The notes under the pieces were generated by a model. It was not told the origin of the DNA and made no database searches. It saw only the letters and a program-made list of their open reading frames with translations. Source: Psychrobacter sp. Ps6 (GTDB taxonomy: Bacteria > Pseudomonadota > Gammaproteobacteria > Pseudomonadales > Moraxellaceae). From it: a stretch of 64,000 nucleotides of DNA. The position numbers and the translations under genes are program-made. Where the stretch lies: NCBI RefSeq assembly GCF_022129235.1, contig NZ_JADQAI010000004.1, forward strand, positions 62,001 to 126,000, written 5' to 3'. Below, in pieces: positions 36,862 through 46,288 of the stretch. Each line of letters opens with the position of its first letter. The stretch's first letter is position 1.

Positions 36862-37677
36862 ATGACTGCTTATTACAAATTTATTAAACGCGAACAGCCA
36901 GAGGACGACGTCAGTGTGGCGTATTATCAGCCAACCAAGCATGCACAAGGCGCTTGGAATGAGCACGAGCAGCATATGGCACCAGCGACAGGTCTTCTGA
37001 CAGCTGAGATTAATAACTTTGCGCCGCAAGCCAATACCCGTATTGCTCGTATCAGTCTTGATATTTTAGGCCTCATACCGCTCGATGACTTTACCATTAC
37101 TACTCGCTGCATCCGACCCGGTAAAACCATTGAATTGATTGAAGCGGTTATGAGTAGCCGAGGCCGTGATGCCATCATTGCAAGAGCATGGCGACTGATT
37201 ACGCAAGATACCAGTGAGATTGCCGGACTTGAAGATCAACCAGCAAAATATAAACCTGAAGAGTTACCCGTTTGGGAAGACATGAAAGGCTGGCCGGGCG
37301 GCTTTATTGAAAGCGTACGTCTAGTGGCGACAGAGGATCGTCGACCCGGACGCGGCATGGTATGGATCACCAATGATATCGATATGGTGGAAGGTGAGCT
37401 GACTGATGATTTGGTGCATCTATTAGGTATGGTCGATACTGCCAATGGTGTTGTACCAAGATTGGGTCTTGGATTGTCTAAGTTAGAATGGATGTTCCCT
37501 AATACGGATTTGCAAATCCATATGCATCGCGCTCCGAAAGGTCGTTGGTTAGGTATTGAAGCCGTACAACAGTATGGCGATGATGGTATTGGCTTGACCA
37601 GTGCAGTATTGCACGATGTATACGGGCCGTTCGGTCGTAGTGAACAAATTCTCACCATTCGTCCGATGCCACGTTAA
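36862..37677 (+). CDS. Thioesterase-superfamily protein (TesB-like double hotdog)
   Basis: 271 aa soluble protein. The N-terminal half (ARISLDILGLIPLDDFTITTRCIRPGKTIELIEA) has the acyl-CoA thioesterase hotdog pattern. The second half (LGLGLSKLEWMFPNTDLQIHMHRAPKGRWLGIEA, then a GIGLTSAVLHDVYGPFGRSEQ segment) matches the C-terminal hotdog, where a D/G-rich turn ends the strand. This is the two-hotdog arrangement of TesB-like proteins. Substrate unknown. AGGA sits before the ATG. Confidence 0.8.
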   Translation: MTAYYKFIKREQPEDDVSVAYYQPTKHAQGAWNEHEQHMAPATGLLTAEINNFAPQANTRIARISLDILGLIPLDDFTITTRCIRPGKTIELIEAVMSSRGRDAIIARAWRLITQDTSEIAGLEDQPAKYKPEELPVWEDMKGWPGGFIESVRLVATEDRRPGRGMVWITNDIDMVEGELTDDLVHLLGMVDTANGVVPRLGLGLSKLEWMFPNTDLQIHMHRAPKGRWLGIEAVQQYGDDGIGLTSAVLHDVYGPFGRSEQILTIRPMPR

Positions 37678-37826
37678 AAGAGAAAGAATTATTTATCTGG
37701 TGATTTTGGAAAACGAAACGATATGTTGTAATCAATTAATTATACAAATATTGGAGAAATGGTTTTAATAGTAACTAATAAGAAGATATTACCAACCAGA
37801 CGATATCAATCGACATAGAGGTTATT

Positions 37827-37901
37827 ATGAAAGCACATACTCAATTTTCAAAAAAACTAACGACTATTTGGGAGTTATTGATAGAAGTTTATTCAGAATA
37901 G
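37827..37901 (+). CDS. Possible 24-residue small protein
   Basis: An ATG seven bases after GAGG begins MKAHTQFSKK, continues LTTIWELLIEVYSE and stops at 37899-37901, 42 bases before an intrinsic terminator. SD, ORF and terminator together suggest a small transcription unit. The peptide has a basic N-terminus and an amphipathic acidic C-terminus. No family known to me. Conservation in related genomes would decide. Confidence 0.3.
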   Translation: MKAHTQFSKKLTTIWELLIEVYSE

Positions 37902-37943
37902 TGGTTAGCTTTTGTTCTTACGCTAAAAAACGATCGATACTAG

Positions 37944-37977
37944 AACACCGCCTTGACAAACAAGTGCGGTGTTTTTT
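37944..37977 (+). terminator. Intrinsic terminator upstream of htpG
   Basis: AACACCGC and GCGGTGTT pair, extended by CTTG/CAAG with one bulged T, followed by TTTTTT. It ends transcription from the thioesterase side or from the small ORF at 37827. Confidence 0.85.
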
Positions 37978-37996
37978 ATTGAATAGAGCTTTTGAG

Positions 37997-38024
37997 CTTG
38001 AATTTTTTCTCAATGACCCTATTA
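37997..38024 (+). promoter_or_regulatory. Candidate sigma-32 (heat-shock) promoter of htpG
   Basis: CTTGAA at 37997-38002 and CCCTATTA at 38017-38024 are separated by 14 bases, close to the RpoH consensus CTTGAA...CCCCATTT. htpG is a classical heat-shock gene. It lies just after a terminator and about 115 bases before the start codon. Confidence 0.55.
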
Positions 38025-38139
38025 GTATAGACAGTTTAACGGTATCACATACGGCAGGTTCTCTAACATTATGAGAGCGGCCTTAGTGAGTATATCGTTA
38101 TCTGATAATAGGTCTTTCATAGAATTTAAAGGAGTTTTT

Positions 38140-40101
38140 ATGAGTGAAGCAACTCAAGCTGAAGGTCTGAATCCAGAATTAAAAAAACATACGTTTGAAG
38201 CGGAAGTGGCGCAGTTACTGCATTTGGTCACGCATTCACTATATTCTAACGCGGATATTTTCGTCCGTGAGCTCGTATCTAACGCGTCAGATGCTTGTGA
38301 TAAGCTGCGCTTTGAAGCGACCAATGATGACAGCCTTTATGAAGATGATGGCGAATTAAAAATCCGTATTGCTATCGATGAGGAAGCTAAAACCATCACC
38401 TTTACCGATAACGGTATTGGCATGAACGAAGCGGATGCCATCGAAAACTTGGGTACGATTGCTAAATCAGGCACCAAAGCATTTTTGGATAAACTGTCTG
38501 AATCACAAAAACAAGATGGTCAATTGATTGGTCAGTTCGGTGTTGGTTTCTACTCTGGTTTTATCGTGGCTGATACTATCAGCGTTGAATCGCGCAAAGC
38601 GGGTGAGCCTGCGGATAAAGGCGTGCGCTGGGTGTCAGATGGTACTGGTAGCTTTACTGTTGAGCCTATTACCAAAGACGCGCGCGGTACAGCGATTACT
38701 TTGCACCTAAAAGAAGAATATAGCGAGGGCGAAGATAACTACCTAGATCGCAGCAAAATCAAGCGTTTGGTCAATAAATACTCTGACCATATCAGCTTGC
38801 CTATTCAGATGCGTAAAGAGATCTGGCAGGAAGACGTAAAAGAAGACGAAAACGATGATACGCCTGCTGGTGGCCAGATGGTACTCACTGATGAGTGGGA
38901 GACCATCAATAAAGCCAGTGCACTATGGACTCGCTCAAGCTCTGAAATCGACGATGATGAGTATGTCGATTTTTATAAGAATATCTCTTATGACATGGAT
39001 GGGCCGCTTACTTGGACGCATAACCGTGTCGAAGGCCGTGTACAGTATACGCAGCTTTTATATATCCCTAAAAGAGCACCGATGGATCTATACACTCGCG
39101 AGCAGCAGCACGGTCTAAAGCTTTATGTAAAACGCGTCTTTATCATGGATGAAGCTGAGCAGCTACTACCGATGTATTTGCGTTTTGTGAAAGGGGTCAT
39201 CGATTCAGCCGACTTGCCATTGAACGTGAGCCGTGAGCTACTACAAGAGTCGCGCGATGTAAAATCTATCCGTGATGGTAACGCCCGCCGTATCTTGACT
39301 TTGCTGGCCAGCCTTGCCAATAGCGAAGACAGTGAGAAGCAAGAGAAATTTGCCCAGTTCTATGCAGAGTTCGGCGATGTCATCAAAGAGGGCTTGGGTG
39401 AAGACGCCGGTAATAAAGAACGTATTGCTAAGCTATTACGTTATGCCACCAGCACGCAAGATGGTCTTGAGACCAGCTTTGAAGATTATAAAGGCCGTAT
39501 GAAAGATGGGCAAAAAGCGATCTACTACCTCACCGCTGATAATCTAGCTGCCGCAAAAAACAGCCCGCAACTTGAGCTGTTTAAGAAAAAAGGCATCGAG
39601 GTTATTTTGATGACCAGCCGTGTCGACGAATGGGCAATGAACTTCTTAACCTCATTCGATAACACGCCGCTGCAAAACATCGCGAAAGGCGCAGTAGATC
39701 TAGGCGATTTGCAAGATGAAGCAGAAAAAGCCGAAGCACAGAAGGCCGAAGAAACTTTAAAGCCTGTCGTTGATAAGCTTAAAACTGCGTTAGGTGAGCG
39801 TGCTAAAGATGTCAAAGTCTCAACGCGTTTGGTTGATAGCCCTGCTTGCTTAGTCGTTGGTGAAGGTGAGCTATCACCGCAAATGATCCAGATGCTACAA
39901 CAAATGGGTCAGGATGTGCCAGCAAGTAAGCCAACGCTAGAGGTCAACCCTGATCATCCACTGATTAAGAAGCTTGAGAGCAGCGAGCAGTTTGATGATT
40001 TGGCGCAAGTCATTTTTGATCAAGCATTGTTAGCAGATGGCGGTCAGTTAGAAGATCCAGCCGCTTATCTAAAGCGCGTTAATGAGCTATTGATGAGATA
40101 A
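38140..40101 (+). CDS. htpG: Molecular chaperone HtpG (bacterial Hsp90)
   Basis: ATP-dependent Hsp90 chaperone. From ATG 38140 (AAAGGAG five to seven bases upstream) it has 653 aa. The GHKL ATPase motifs are clear: [44 protein letters not shown] and [15 protein letters not shown]. The middle domain has [17 protein letters not shown] with the conserved catalytic Arg, and the C-terminal dimerisation domain is complete. The start at 38071 given by the longest ORF lies upstream of the SD and is rejected. Confidence 0.97.
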   Translation: MSEATQAEGLNPELKKHTFEAEVAQLLHLVTHSLYSNADIFVRELVSNASDACDKLRFEATNDDSLYEDDGELKIRIAIDEEAKTITFTDNGIGMNEADAIENLGTIAKSGTKAFLDKLSESQKQDGQLIGQFGVGFYSGFIVADTISVESRKAGEPADKGVRWVSDGTGSFTVEPITKDARGTAITLHLKEEYSEGEDNYLDRSKIKRLVNKYSDHISLPIQMRKEIWQEDVKEDENDDTPAGGQMVLTDEWETINKASALWTRSSSEIDDDEYVDFYKNISYDMDGPLTWTHNRVEGRVQYTQLLYIPKRAPMDLYTREQQHGLKLYVKRVFIMDEAEQLLPMYLRFVKGVIDSADLPLNVSRELLQESRDVKSIRDGNARRILTLLASLANSEDSEKQEKFAQFYAEFGDVIKEGLGEDAGNKERIAKLLRYATSTQDGLETSFEDYKGRMKDGQKAIYYLTADNLAAAKNSPQLELFKKKGIEVILMTSRVDEWAMNFLTSFDNTPLQNIAKGAVDLGDLQDEAEKAEAQKAEETLKPVVDKLKTALGERAKDVKVSTRLVDSPACLVVGEGELSPQMIQMLQQMGQDVPASKPTLEVNPDHPLIKKLESSEQFDDLAQVIFDQALLADGGQLEDPAAYLKRVNELLMR

Positions 40102-40118
40102 TGTCTGGTAATTGATGT

Positions 40119-40153
40119 AAAAGGAGGTCTTGTCTGCAAGGCCTCCTTTTTTA
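40119..40153 (+). terminator. Intrinsic terminator after htpG
   Basis: AAAAGGAGGTCTTG and CAAGGCCTCCTTTT form a 14-bp stem (one wobble) with a TCTG loop and T run, 18 bases after the stop. Confidence 0.93.
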
Positions 40154-40418
40154 TTGAGGTTTATGGTCATATTTGAATGAATTTTACAAATCATCCTTAT
40201 CCTCTTGACCGACAATCCGTTACAATCGCGATAGATTAGCGAGCTAAACTATTAGTTAATGCTAGTCATCTTCGATAAACATTCCATCGTGAATTCAATA
40301 TAAATAGATGTCTACAGCCGTGAAAAAATCGTAAGTCGATTACATAAAACGGCGACGACATCATGATAGTTATCATTGGGTCATTTTATTTTTCTCGACT
40401 GGCTAGAGGTCTAAGTCT
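40154..40418. other. Intergenic region upstream of the C13 peptidase gene
   Basis: 265 bases after the htpG terminator. No ORF or strong hairpin. It must hold the promoter of the peptidase gene. Confidence 0.5.
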
Positions 40419-41900
40419 TTGTCACTTACGTCGTTAAAAACCGTATCGCTCCAGCGTTTTTCGCTCAATTTCGCTGCCAATATTATCGCAACTTTGTGGA
40501 TGTTGGTGGGTTCAACTCGGGCGTTTTCTTGGGTAAAGCCCACCTTTATACAGTTTGCTGTATTTGCCTTATTGGCACTTGGTAGTAATGTCCTATTTTC
40601 GTGGTTAGCGGCTGAAAGTAGCAGTACGTTCAATGAGCAAGGCTTGGTCAGTTATTTGATCTGGCCGATGATTATTTTATTAAGTGGTATTATCTTGGCA
40701 CGGCGAGCGAGCAATCAGACACTGGTTTTTGTGCCTGTTGTTCTTTGGTTGGTTGCTGATACTTTATCCGCATTACTACAGAGTTTGGTACAGTTTTTTG
40801 GTAGCTATGGCTGGTTACCTGAATGGAGTTACTCGTTTTTACCCATACTATTTTTGGTATTGTTTTTATGGCAGACGCTCGCTTTGCTATGGATTTTTTC
40901 TCGTCGCCTGCGCATACCATGGTGGGAGCGAATTATTATCCTAGTTGGTGCCGTGGCATTGTTGACGATCTGGCAGCGCAATGTCGCTGATCAGCCTATC
41001 TTTAAGCAAATTCCGGTAGAGCCTGTGTTAGAAGAGGCAGCACTATATGAGCAGCCCCGGCTGTTGCAGCAAGCATTAAATAGTATAGACCCAAGTATCG
41101 ATGGCAAAACCGACTGGTACTTTATGGGTGTGGCGGGGTTCTCTGGTCAAAACGTCTTTCGTTCTGAGATCAATAAGGTACGCGAGCTGTTTGATGTGCG
41201 TTTTGGGACCAGCGGGCACTCGTTGTCTTTGATTAACAATACCTATAGTTGGCTGGATGAGCCAATCGCAACCAAAACCAGTATCCTACGCGGATTGAAA
41301 AAAATTGGTCAGCAGATGAATGCTGATGAAGATGTGTTGTTTTTGACGTTGTCTTCACATGGTAACGAGGATATCGTTCAGTTAGCGAATCCGCCAATCG
41401 CGATGGATAATCTCGATGCCACATGGCTGCGCGAAGCGTTGGATGCGTCAGGTATTCGCTGGCGGGTGATTGTGGTTTCTGCTTGTTATTCAGGGTCGTT
41501 CATCGATGAACTGGCGTCTCCGACCACAGTGGTAATAACGGCATCAGCCGCTGATAAAGCATCGTTTGGCTGTACCAATACGGCTGAGATGACGTATTTT
41601 GGTCAAGCATTTTTTGCTGAAAGCTTGCGAGGAAATACCAGTTTTGAGTCCGCTTTCAAGGATGCTCGTATACGTGTCAATGAGCGTGAGAGCGCAATGG
41701 GATTTGAGCCATCAGAGCCGCAGATGGTAATCGGTAGTTTGATGGAAACCGCCTTACCTGCGTTTGAGCAAGTGCTGTTTGATAAAGCGCGACCTTCAGT
41801 TGCGAGTATTACGAATAATACTGCTTCTACGACCGTTAATGTTTTACCTGAAACTACTACTAATCTATCGGTAGGCGAAGTAGATGCAGCTATCGAATAA
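40419..41900 (+). CDS. Membrane-anchored C13-family (legumain/caspase-like) peptidase
   Basis: 493 aa. The first ~185 residues hold about five hydrophobic helices (for example FAVFALLALGSNVLFSWLA, IWPMIILLSGIILA, FLPILFLVLFLWQTLALLWI). The C-terminal half is a soluble caspase-fold domain: WYFMGVAGFSGQNVFRSE, the catalytic His in LTLSSHGNED (H314) and the catalytic Cys in VVSACYSGSFID (C356), followed by ITASAADKASFGC and the FAESLRG region. These match bacterial peptidase C13. The TTG at 40419 follows AGAGG. The ATG at 40500 would remove the first helix. Substrate unknown. Confidence 0.82.
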   Translation: MSLTSLKTVSLQRFSLNFAANIIATLWMLVGSTRAFSWVKPTFIQFAVFALLALGSNVLFSWLAAESSSTFNEQGLVSYLIWPMIILLSGIILARRASNQTLVFVPVVLWLVADTLSALLQSLVQFFGSYGWLPEWSYSFLPILFLVLFLWQTLALLWIFSRRLRIPWWERIIILVGAVALLTIWQRNVADQPIFKQIPVEPVLEEAALYEQPRLLQQALNSIDPSIDGKTDWYFMGVAGFSGQNVFRSEINKVRELFDVRFGTSGHSLSLINNTYSWLDEPIATKTSILRGLKKIGQQMNADEDVLFLTLSSHGNEDIVQLANPPIAMDNLDATWLREALDASGIRWRVIVVSACYSGSFIDELASPTTVVITASAADKASFGCTNTAEMTYFGQAFFAESLRGNTSFESAFKDARIRVNERESAMGFEPSEPQMVIGSLMETALPAFEQVLFDKARPSVASITNNTASTTVNVLPETTTNLSVGEVDAAIE

Positions 41901-41998
41901 ATATGAGAAATGATCTAGTAACTGGCAAATGCTAGTATCAAATAACAAGCACTTATTAAACGCTATCGTTGGTTTTTTGAATAAAAAGGATATCACTC

Positions 41999-42889
41999 AT
42001 GCAAAATTCTTATAGTCATAGTTTGTCTAACAATAAGCAGCTTACGCAAAAAAGTGTGAATCGCTGTTTTGATGGTGAGCAGCATTATTATAGCCATGAA
42101 TCAAAAGCCACCCAGTCTCCAATGACGTTCAGTATTTATTTGCCTGACGAAGCGTTGGCTGGACGACGTTGTCCTGCGATATTGTATCTATCAGGTCTGA
42201 CGTGTAACGCAGACAATGTGACGCATAAAGGGCACTTTCAACAAAAATGTAGCGAGCTTGGTATTATTTTTATTGCCCCTGATACCTCTCCACGTAGCCA
42301 TGCTGATATCGATGTGGCTGATGATGAGCGCTATTTTGTTGGTCAAGGTGCAGGTTATTATGTAGATGCCACTCAAGCACCATGGGCGCAGCATTTCAAT
42401 ATGGAAACCTACATCGTTGATGAGTTGTATGATTTGCTACGTGTAGAGTTCCCAATTATCAATATGGGTATCATGGGACACTCAATGGGCGGACACGGGT
42501 CATTGTTATTAGGCTTCAAGCACCCCAGTAAGTTTATTAGTGTCTCAGCCATGTCGCCTGTGTGTGCAGCCAGTGAGTCGTCATGGGGGCAACAAGCGTA
42601 TACCGAGTATTTCGGCGAAGACAAAGCCCTGTGGGAACACTTTGATGCCTCAAAAGTCATTGCAAACTCAGGTCAGCAGTATGTCAGTATTTTGGTGGAT
42701 CAAGGCGGCGCTGATAACTTCTTAGCAGAAGGTCAGCTACAGACTTCTAAACTCCAAGAGGCCTGCGAAAAAGCCAAGCAACCACTGACACTACGTTATC
42801 ACGCTGGACATGATCACAGCTATTATTTTATACAAAGCATGATGAATGATCATATCGAGCATCATTGGCATATGGCTCAACTGAGTTAA
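41999..42889 (+). CDS. fghA: S-formylglutathione hydrolase
   Basis: Esterase-D family enzyme that hydrolyses S-formylglutathione in formaldehyde detoxification. It has YLSGLTCNADNVTHKGHFQ, IAPDTSPRS, the nucleophile elbow IMGHSMGGHGSLL, and the Asp/His of the triad in LVDQGGADNFL and YHAGHDHSYYFI. Length 296 aa is slightly long because of a 20-residue polar start. AAAGGA precedes the ATG. The usual partner, glutathione-dependent formaldehyde dehydrogenase, is not adjacent. Confidence 0.93.
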   Translation: MQNSYSHSLSNNKQLTQKSVNRCFDGEQHYYSHESKATQSPMTFSIYLPDEALAGRRCPAILYLSGLTCNADNVTHKGHFQQKCSELGIIFIAPDTSPRSHADIDVADDERYFVGQGAGYYVDATQAPWAQHFNMETYIVDELYDLLRVEFPIINMGIMGHSMGGHGSLLLGFKHPSKFISVSAMSPVCAASESSWGQQAYTEYFGEDKALWEHFDASKVIANSGQQYVSILVDQGGADNFLAEGQLQTSKLQEACEKAKQPLTLRYHAGHDHSYYFIQSMMNDHIEHHWHMAQLS

Positions 42890-42953
42890 GATACCGTGCA
42901 GGCGACCGTGATACATTTTTGACGATCTCATTCATGCTCAACAGGTGACTTTT

Positions 42954-43397
42954 ATGGCAAGTTATCAAGATTTGACCGCTTCTAATATAAAAGATAAATC
43001 AGAAGATGCAGGCTCTACAAAGGCTACTATGAAGGCTGATATGGATGCAGCTTTGGCAAAAAATCAACATGATGTCGATAGCGACTACGTGTCCGAAGGG
43101 AAAGCAAAAGAGTATATCGCAAAAACCGTCAACGACGCTGGCAATAGAGTACTTGATGACGTACAAATATCTCGCGTGATAGAGATGGCATGGGAAGATA
43201 GAACGCCATTCGGTGCGATAGAGCATAGCTACGGTCTCGATGAGACTGCGGTTATCAAACTCATGCGCCAAGAGCTAAAGCCGTCATCCTTTCGCTTATG
43301 GCGTCAGCGAGTGAGTAATCGCGCTACCAAGCATGAGGCAAAGCGCTCTTTTGAAGTTGGCCGCGCTTATTGTAAGACCCAATACAAGCAGCGCTAA
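42954..43397 (+). CDS. TIGR03643-type conserved protein
   Basis: About 147 aa. A polar N-terminal ~60 residues of low complexity is followed by a conserved ~70-residue helical core: ISRVIEMAWEDRTPFGAIEH, SYGLDETAVIKLMRQELKPSSF and LWRQRVSNRATKHEAKR. That matches a widespread uncharacterised family (TIGR03643) of about 70-90 residues that looks like a helix-turn-helix. ATG 42954 has AGGTGA upstream. Function unknown, possibly DNA-binding by its fold pattern. Confidence 0.75.
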   Translation: MASYQDLTASNIKDKSEDAGSTKATMKADMDAALAKNQHDVDSDYVSEGKAKEYIAKTVNDAGNRVLDDVQISRVIEMAWEDRTPFGAIEHSYGLDETAVIKLMRQELKPSSFRLWRQRVSNRATKHEAKRSFEVGRAYCKTQYKQR

Positions 43398-43507
43398 ACA
43401 ACTAAGTATTTAACACCAATATGTCAAAGGCTCGCAGCATATGTGAGCCGATTAGAATTTTTTAATTTACCAATATTTTATATAAACATGACTTAGGTAG
43501 CCCAATT

Positions 43508-44197
43508 ATGAACAGTCCTGCTAAACCTTATCTTATTGCACCGTCGATCCTCTCAGCTGATTTCGCGCGGCTGGGCGAAGAAGTGGAGAAGGTACTAGAG
43601 TCGGGTGCCGATGTGATTCATTTTGATGTAATGGACAACCATTATGTACCCAATTTGACGTTTGGTAGCATGATTTGTAAGGCATTGCGTGACTATGGTG
43701 TTGAAGCGCCAATTGATGTGCATCTGATGGTTTCACCTGTCGATAGTATGATTGAGCAGTTTTTGGAAGCAGGGGCGAGTATCGTTACCTTTCATCCAGA
43801 GGCCAGTCATCACATTGATCGCTCACTTCAACTTATCAAAGATGGCGGTGCAGAGTGCGGTTTGGTATTGAACCCAGCGACCCCATTACATTATCTTGAT
43901 TATGTCATGGATAAAGTAGATCAGATTTTATTAATGAGTGTGAATCCTGGCTATGGTGGACAGTCGTTTATCGATAGTACTTTAGATAAAGTCCGCCAGG
44001 TACGTCAGCGTATCATTACTAGTGGTCGAGACATTCGATTGGAAGTTGATGGTGGTATTAAAGCCAGCAATATCCGTGCGATTGCTGAAGCAGGCGCTGA
44101 TATGTTTGTTGCGGGTTCTGCGATTTTTAATCAAGAAGATTATAAAGCGGCTATTGATGAGATGCGCGCAGAGTTGTTATTAGCAAACAACAGCTAG
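43508..44197 (+). CDS. rpe: Ribulose-phosphate 3-epimerase
   Basis: Interconverts ribulose-5-phosphate and xylulose-5-phosphate. The 229 aa TIM barrel shows [49 protein letters not shown] and [11 protein letters not shown] with the family's metal-binding His/Asp residues. AGGTAG sits before the ATG. It is monocistronic or starts the small-gene block that follows. Confidence 0.97.
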   Translation: MNSPAKPYLIAPSILSADFARLGEEVEKVLESGADVIHFDVMDNHYVPNLTFGSMICKALRDYGVEAPIDVHLMVSPVDSMIEQFLEAGASIVTFHPEASHHIDRSLQLIKDGGAECGLVLNPATPLHYLDYVMDKVDQILLMSVNPGYGGQSFIDSTLDKVRQVRQRIITSGRDIRLEVDGGIKASNIRAIAEAGADMFVAGSAIFNQEDYKAAIDEMRAELLLANNS

Positions 44198-44301
44198 CAA
44201 GTGTTGGATGGTTAATAAACGCTATTAGCCATTCAACAATACTATTAAAATGTGCTATATAACTTATGACTAGATAACGGTCAGTCACGTAAAGGTGAAA
44301 T

Positions 44302-44697
44302 ATGGACACAAAACATTCTAGCAGTTCGGCAGACCCTTCTGAGCAAGCAAACTCTCATGAAGCGTTGAATCAGCAGGCTAGGCAGTCAAGAAGTGAGACA
44401 CCGCAACGTAGCTTAGTGCCCAAAAGCATTACCATTGGCATGGCTATGTTTGCACTGGTACTTAGCTTGGCAGGTTATGGCTTTCGCCTGATGGTGGGTG
44501 ATGATGTCGGAACAGTGTTGCGCCATGCAGCGGTCATTGTGCCTGCGTTCATGTTAGGTATTCCACTATTTTTTTTAGTGGGTTCTCGCATACTCAATAA
44601 AGTCAAAGGCCTGCATATCGAGAGTTGGAATGCCATTAGTTTGGGCTATTTGACCTCTTGTATATCGATGCTATGGCTGATGGGTACTTATAGTTAA
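44302..44697 (+). CDS. Hypothetical membrane protein, 131 aa
   Basis: A Ser/Gln/Glu-rich N-terminal ~45 residues (low complexity, cytoplasmic) is followed by three hydrophobic segments: about residues 49-66 (ITIGMAMFALVLSLAGYG), 76-96 and 108-127. SD AGGTGA before the ATG is good. No family recognised. It is 105 bases downstream of rpe and 115 before the next membrane gene. Confidence 0.6.
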   Translation: MDTKHSSSSADPSEQANSHEALNQQARQSRSETPQRSLVPKSITIGMAMFALVLSLAGYGFRLMVGDDVGTVLRHAAVIVPAFMLGIPLFFLVGSRILNKVKGLHIESWNAISLGYLTSCISMLWLMGTYS

Positions 44698-44812
44698 ATG
44701 CTTTAGCAGATAGTATCTATTCATAAATATAGCGTTGTAATATTCTCATAAGCTATTTTCTATACTTTTTTAATCGTTAAGCCTTGCTTTGTAAGTATGG
44801 CTGGAATTTTAT

Positions 44813-45124
44813 ATGCGAATTGTACCGGCCAGTATTGCCAAAATTATATATCCTAAAGACTTACCAAATGGCCTGTTTACTAGCTTAATCATAGCTTGTC
44901 TTTTGATGGGGCTCGCTTCACTGCGTAACGGGACAGATTTACAGGGTTGGCTCAATGTTATTGAGAACTGGCTGCTGATGTTATTGATACTTCCGACTGC
45001 AACGGCGACTGTTGCTCTGCCTTTTAAATACCGTGATCCCACCCTTGAGCTAAAGCTGGTCTATTACCTTGGGATGTTCGTTGCTTTCTTATTTACGTTA
45101 GCGAAACTGCGCTATTGGCGCTAA
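44813..45124 (+). CDS. Hypothetical membrane protein, 103 aa
   Basis: Three predicted membrane segments (about 22-39, 49-67, 84-98), short charged loops, ending in KLRYWR. No family recognised. The middle has LNVIENWLLMLLILPTATATVALPF. Weak SD. Same direction as its neighbours; function unknown. Confidence 0.55.
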   Translation: MRIVPASIAKIIYPKDLPNGLFTSLIIACLLMGLASLRNGTDLQGWLNVIENWLLMLLILPTATATVALPFKYRDPTLELKLVYYLGMFVAFLFTLAKLRYWR

Positions 45125-45345
45125 TGTGTCCTTATTGCAAGGTATCTAGGTTTGTTTTTATAGTGAAGACTTATGTGATAGCCCTTGAATTCTAGTGTTA
45201 AAGCGTCCATTGTATGAGTAAGACAGATTTACCCGCGTTACTGTAAGATGATAGATTTGCCGAATGAGTTTGTTTTCAATCAATAACTGCTTTGCAATGA
45301 CTAGTTTCTCTACCAGTACTAAACGGGATAATAAGGAACATATTA

Positions 45346-45657
45346 ATGCCATATGATATCGATAACGATATAGAAGTAGACAACGAAAGTAGCGATCAAT
45401 TTGCAGGGTTCGCCAAAGAAACCACATTAGAGCTGGTGGAAGCAGATGATGGTAGATTGTTGTTGCGTGATGCCGAGCAAGACGAAGCGCCGCTAATGAC
45501 TATCGACTTTTCTGACAAACTAAAAGAGCTACTTGGTAGCGATACTCAAGCCATTGGTCAACATATGATTCATGCTGCGATTCAGGTTATTATGCAAAAG
45601 CAGATGAGTAAGTGGCATGCGCATGTGTATGATAAAGAACCAACGCACTACAGTTGA
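45346..45657 (+). CDS. Hypothetical acidic protein, 103 aa
   Basis: Soluble and strongly acidic at the start (MPYDIDNDIEVDNESSDQFAG) with a compact second half: LRDAEQDEAPLMTIDFSDKL, DTQAIGQHMIHAAIQVIM and a C-terminal KWHAHVYDKEP. AAGGAACA precedes the ATG. No family recognised. It converges on rpmG and shares the bidirectional terminator at 45704-45737. Confidence 0.6.
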   Translation: MPYDIDNDIEVDNESSDQFAGFAKETTLELVEADDGRLLLRDAEQDEAPLMTIDFSDKLKELLGSDTQAIGQHMIHAAIQVIMQKQMSKWHAHVYDKEPTHYS

Positions 45658-45703
45658 TCTTTAGGGTATTAGCGAGCTGAAGATAGCTAAATATACAAGC
45701 ATG

Positions 45704-45737
45704 AAAAAAGGGTTTATCAATTGATAAACCCTTTTTT
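45704..45737. terminator. Bidirectional intrinsic terminator
   Basis: A perfect 34-base palindrome, AAAAAAGGGTTTATCAA plus its exact complement, gives a stable hairpin with T runs on both strands. It serves the plus-strand hypothetical gene and minus-strand rpmG. Confidence 0.93.
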
Positions 45738-45768
45738 CGTTCAAATAGTACCATTTATAAAATGGAGA

Positions 45769-45924
45769 TTATTTGATTTTAGCTTCTTTAAAGATCACGT
45801 GCTGGCGTACTTTTGGATCAAACTTTTTGATTTCCATTTTGCCAGGCATAGTGCGCTTGTTTTTAGTAGTGGTGTAGTAATACCCAGTACCAGCTGTTGA
45901 TACTAATTTAATTTTATCTCTCAT
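45769..45924 (-). CDS. rpmG: 50S ribosomal protein L33
   Basis: 51-residue protein beginning [19 protein letters not shown], continuing [17 protein letters not shown] and ending [14 protein letters not shown], a complete L33. It is of the non-Cys type, lacking the CxxC pairs of zinc-binding versions. It lies 127 bases downstream of rpmB in the same direction, the conserved rpmB-rpmG pair. Confidence 0.96.
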   Translation of the reverse strand: MRDKIKLVSTAGTGYYYTTTKNKRTMPGKMEIKKFDPKVRQHVIFKEAKIK

Positions 45925-46051
45925 GATAGCTTTCCTGTAAATGAGGGGTCTTCAAACGATAGGTACGTGTCTAGAAGAATAAGTCGCTACCTACAATGTA
46001 GCAAAACGGCAGCTAAATAATGAGAGTCATCACTCAGCTGCTATTTTTAAC

Positions 46052-46288
46052 TTAAACTTTTTGACCTTGTGCGCGTAGATCCGCTAACACTTTATCGATA
46101 CCAAGTTTGTCAATGATGCGCATACCTTTGGTAGACACACGTAGACGTACAAAGCGGTTTTCAGACTCTACCCAAAAACGATGGTTGTGAAGGTTTGGTA
46201 GAAAGCGACGACGGGTTTTGTTGTTTGCATGCGAAACATTATTACCCACCATAGGGCGCTTTCCAGTCACTTGGCAAACTCGAGACAT
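46052..46288 (-). CDS. rpmB: 50S ribosomal protein L28
   Basis: 78 aa with [39 protein letters not shown] and [13 protein letters not shown], a full-length L28 of the Cys-poor type. It heads the rpmB-rpmG operon. The intergenic spacer has no terminator, so L33 is co-transcribed. Confidence 0.97.
   Translation of the reverse strand: MSRVCQVTGKRPMVGNNVSHANNKTRRRFLPNLHNHRFWVESENRFVRLRVSTKGMRIIDKLGIDKVLADLRAQGQKV

Larger units (their letters stand above)
37678..38139. other. Intergenic region upstream of htpG
   Basis: 462 bases with a possible 24-codon ORF (37827-37901), an intrinsic terminator (37944-37977) and a sigma-32-like promoter (37997-38024). The ORF that runs through 37868-38074 covers the terminator and is rejected. 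Confidence 0.6.

Noticed and set aside
37868-38074. 68-codon ORF upstream of htpG
   Set aside because: Runs through an intrinsic terminator and the likely htpG promoter. No SD.
43429-43463. Possible terminator after the TIGR03643 gene
   Set aside because: The GGCTCGCA/TGTGAGCC stem is short and the T run starts about eight bases after it. Too weak to call.
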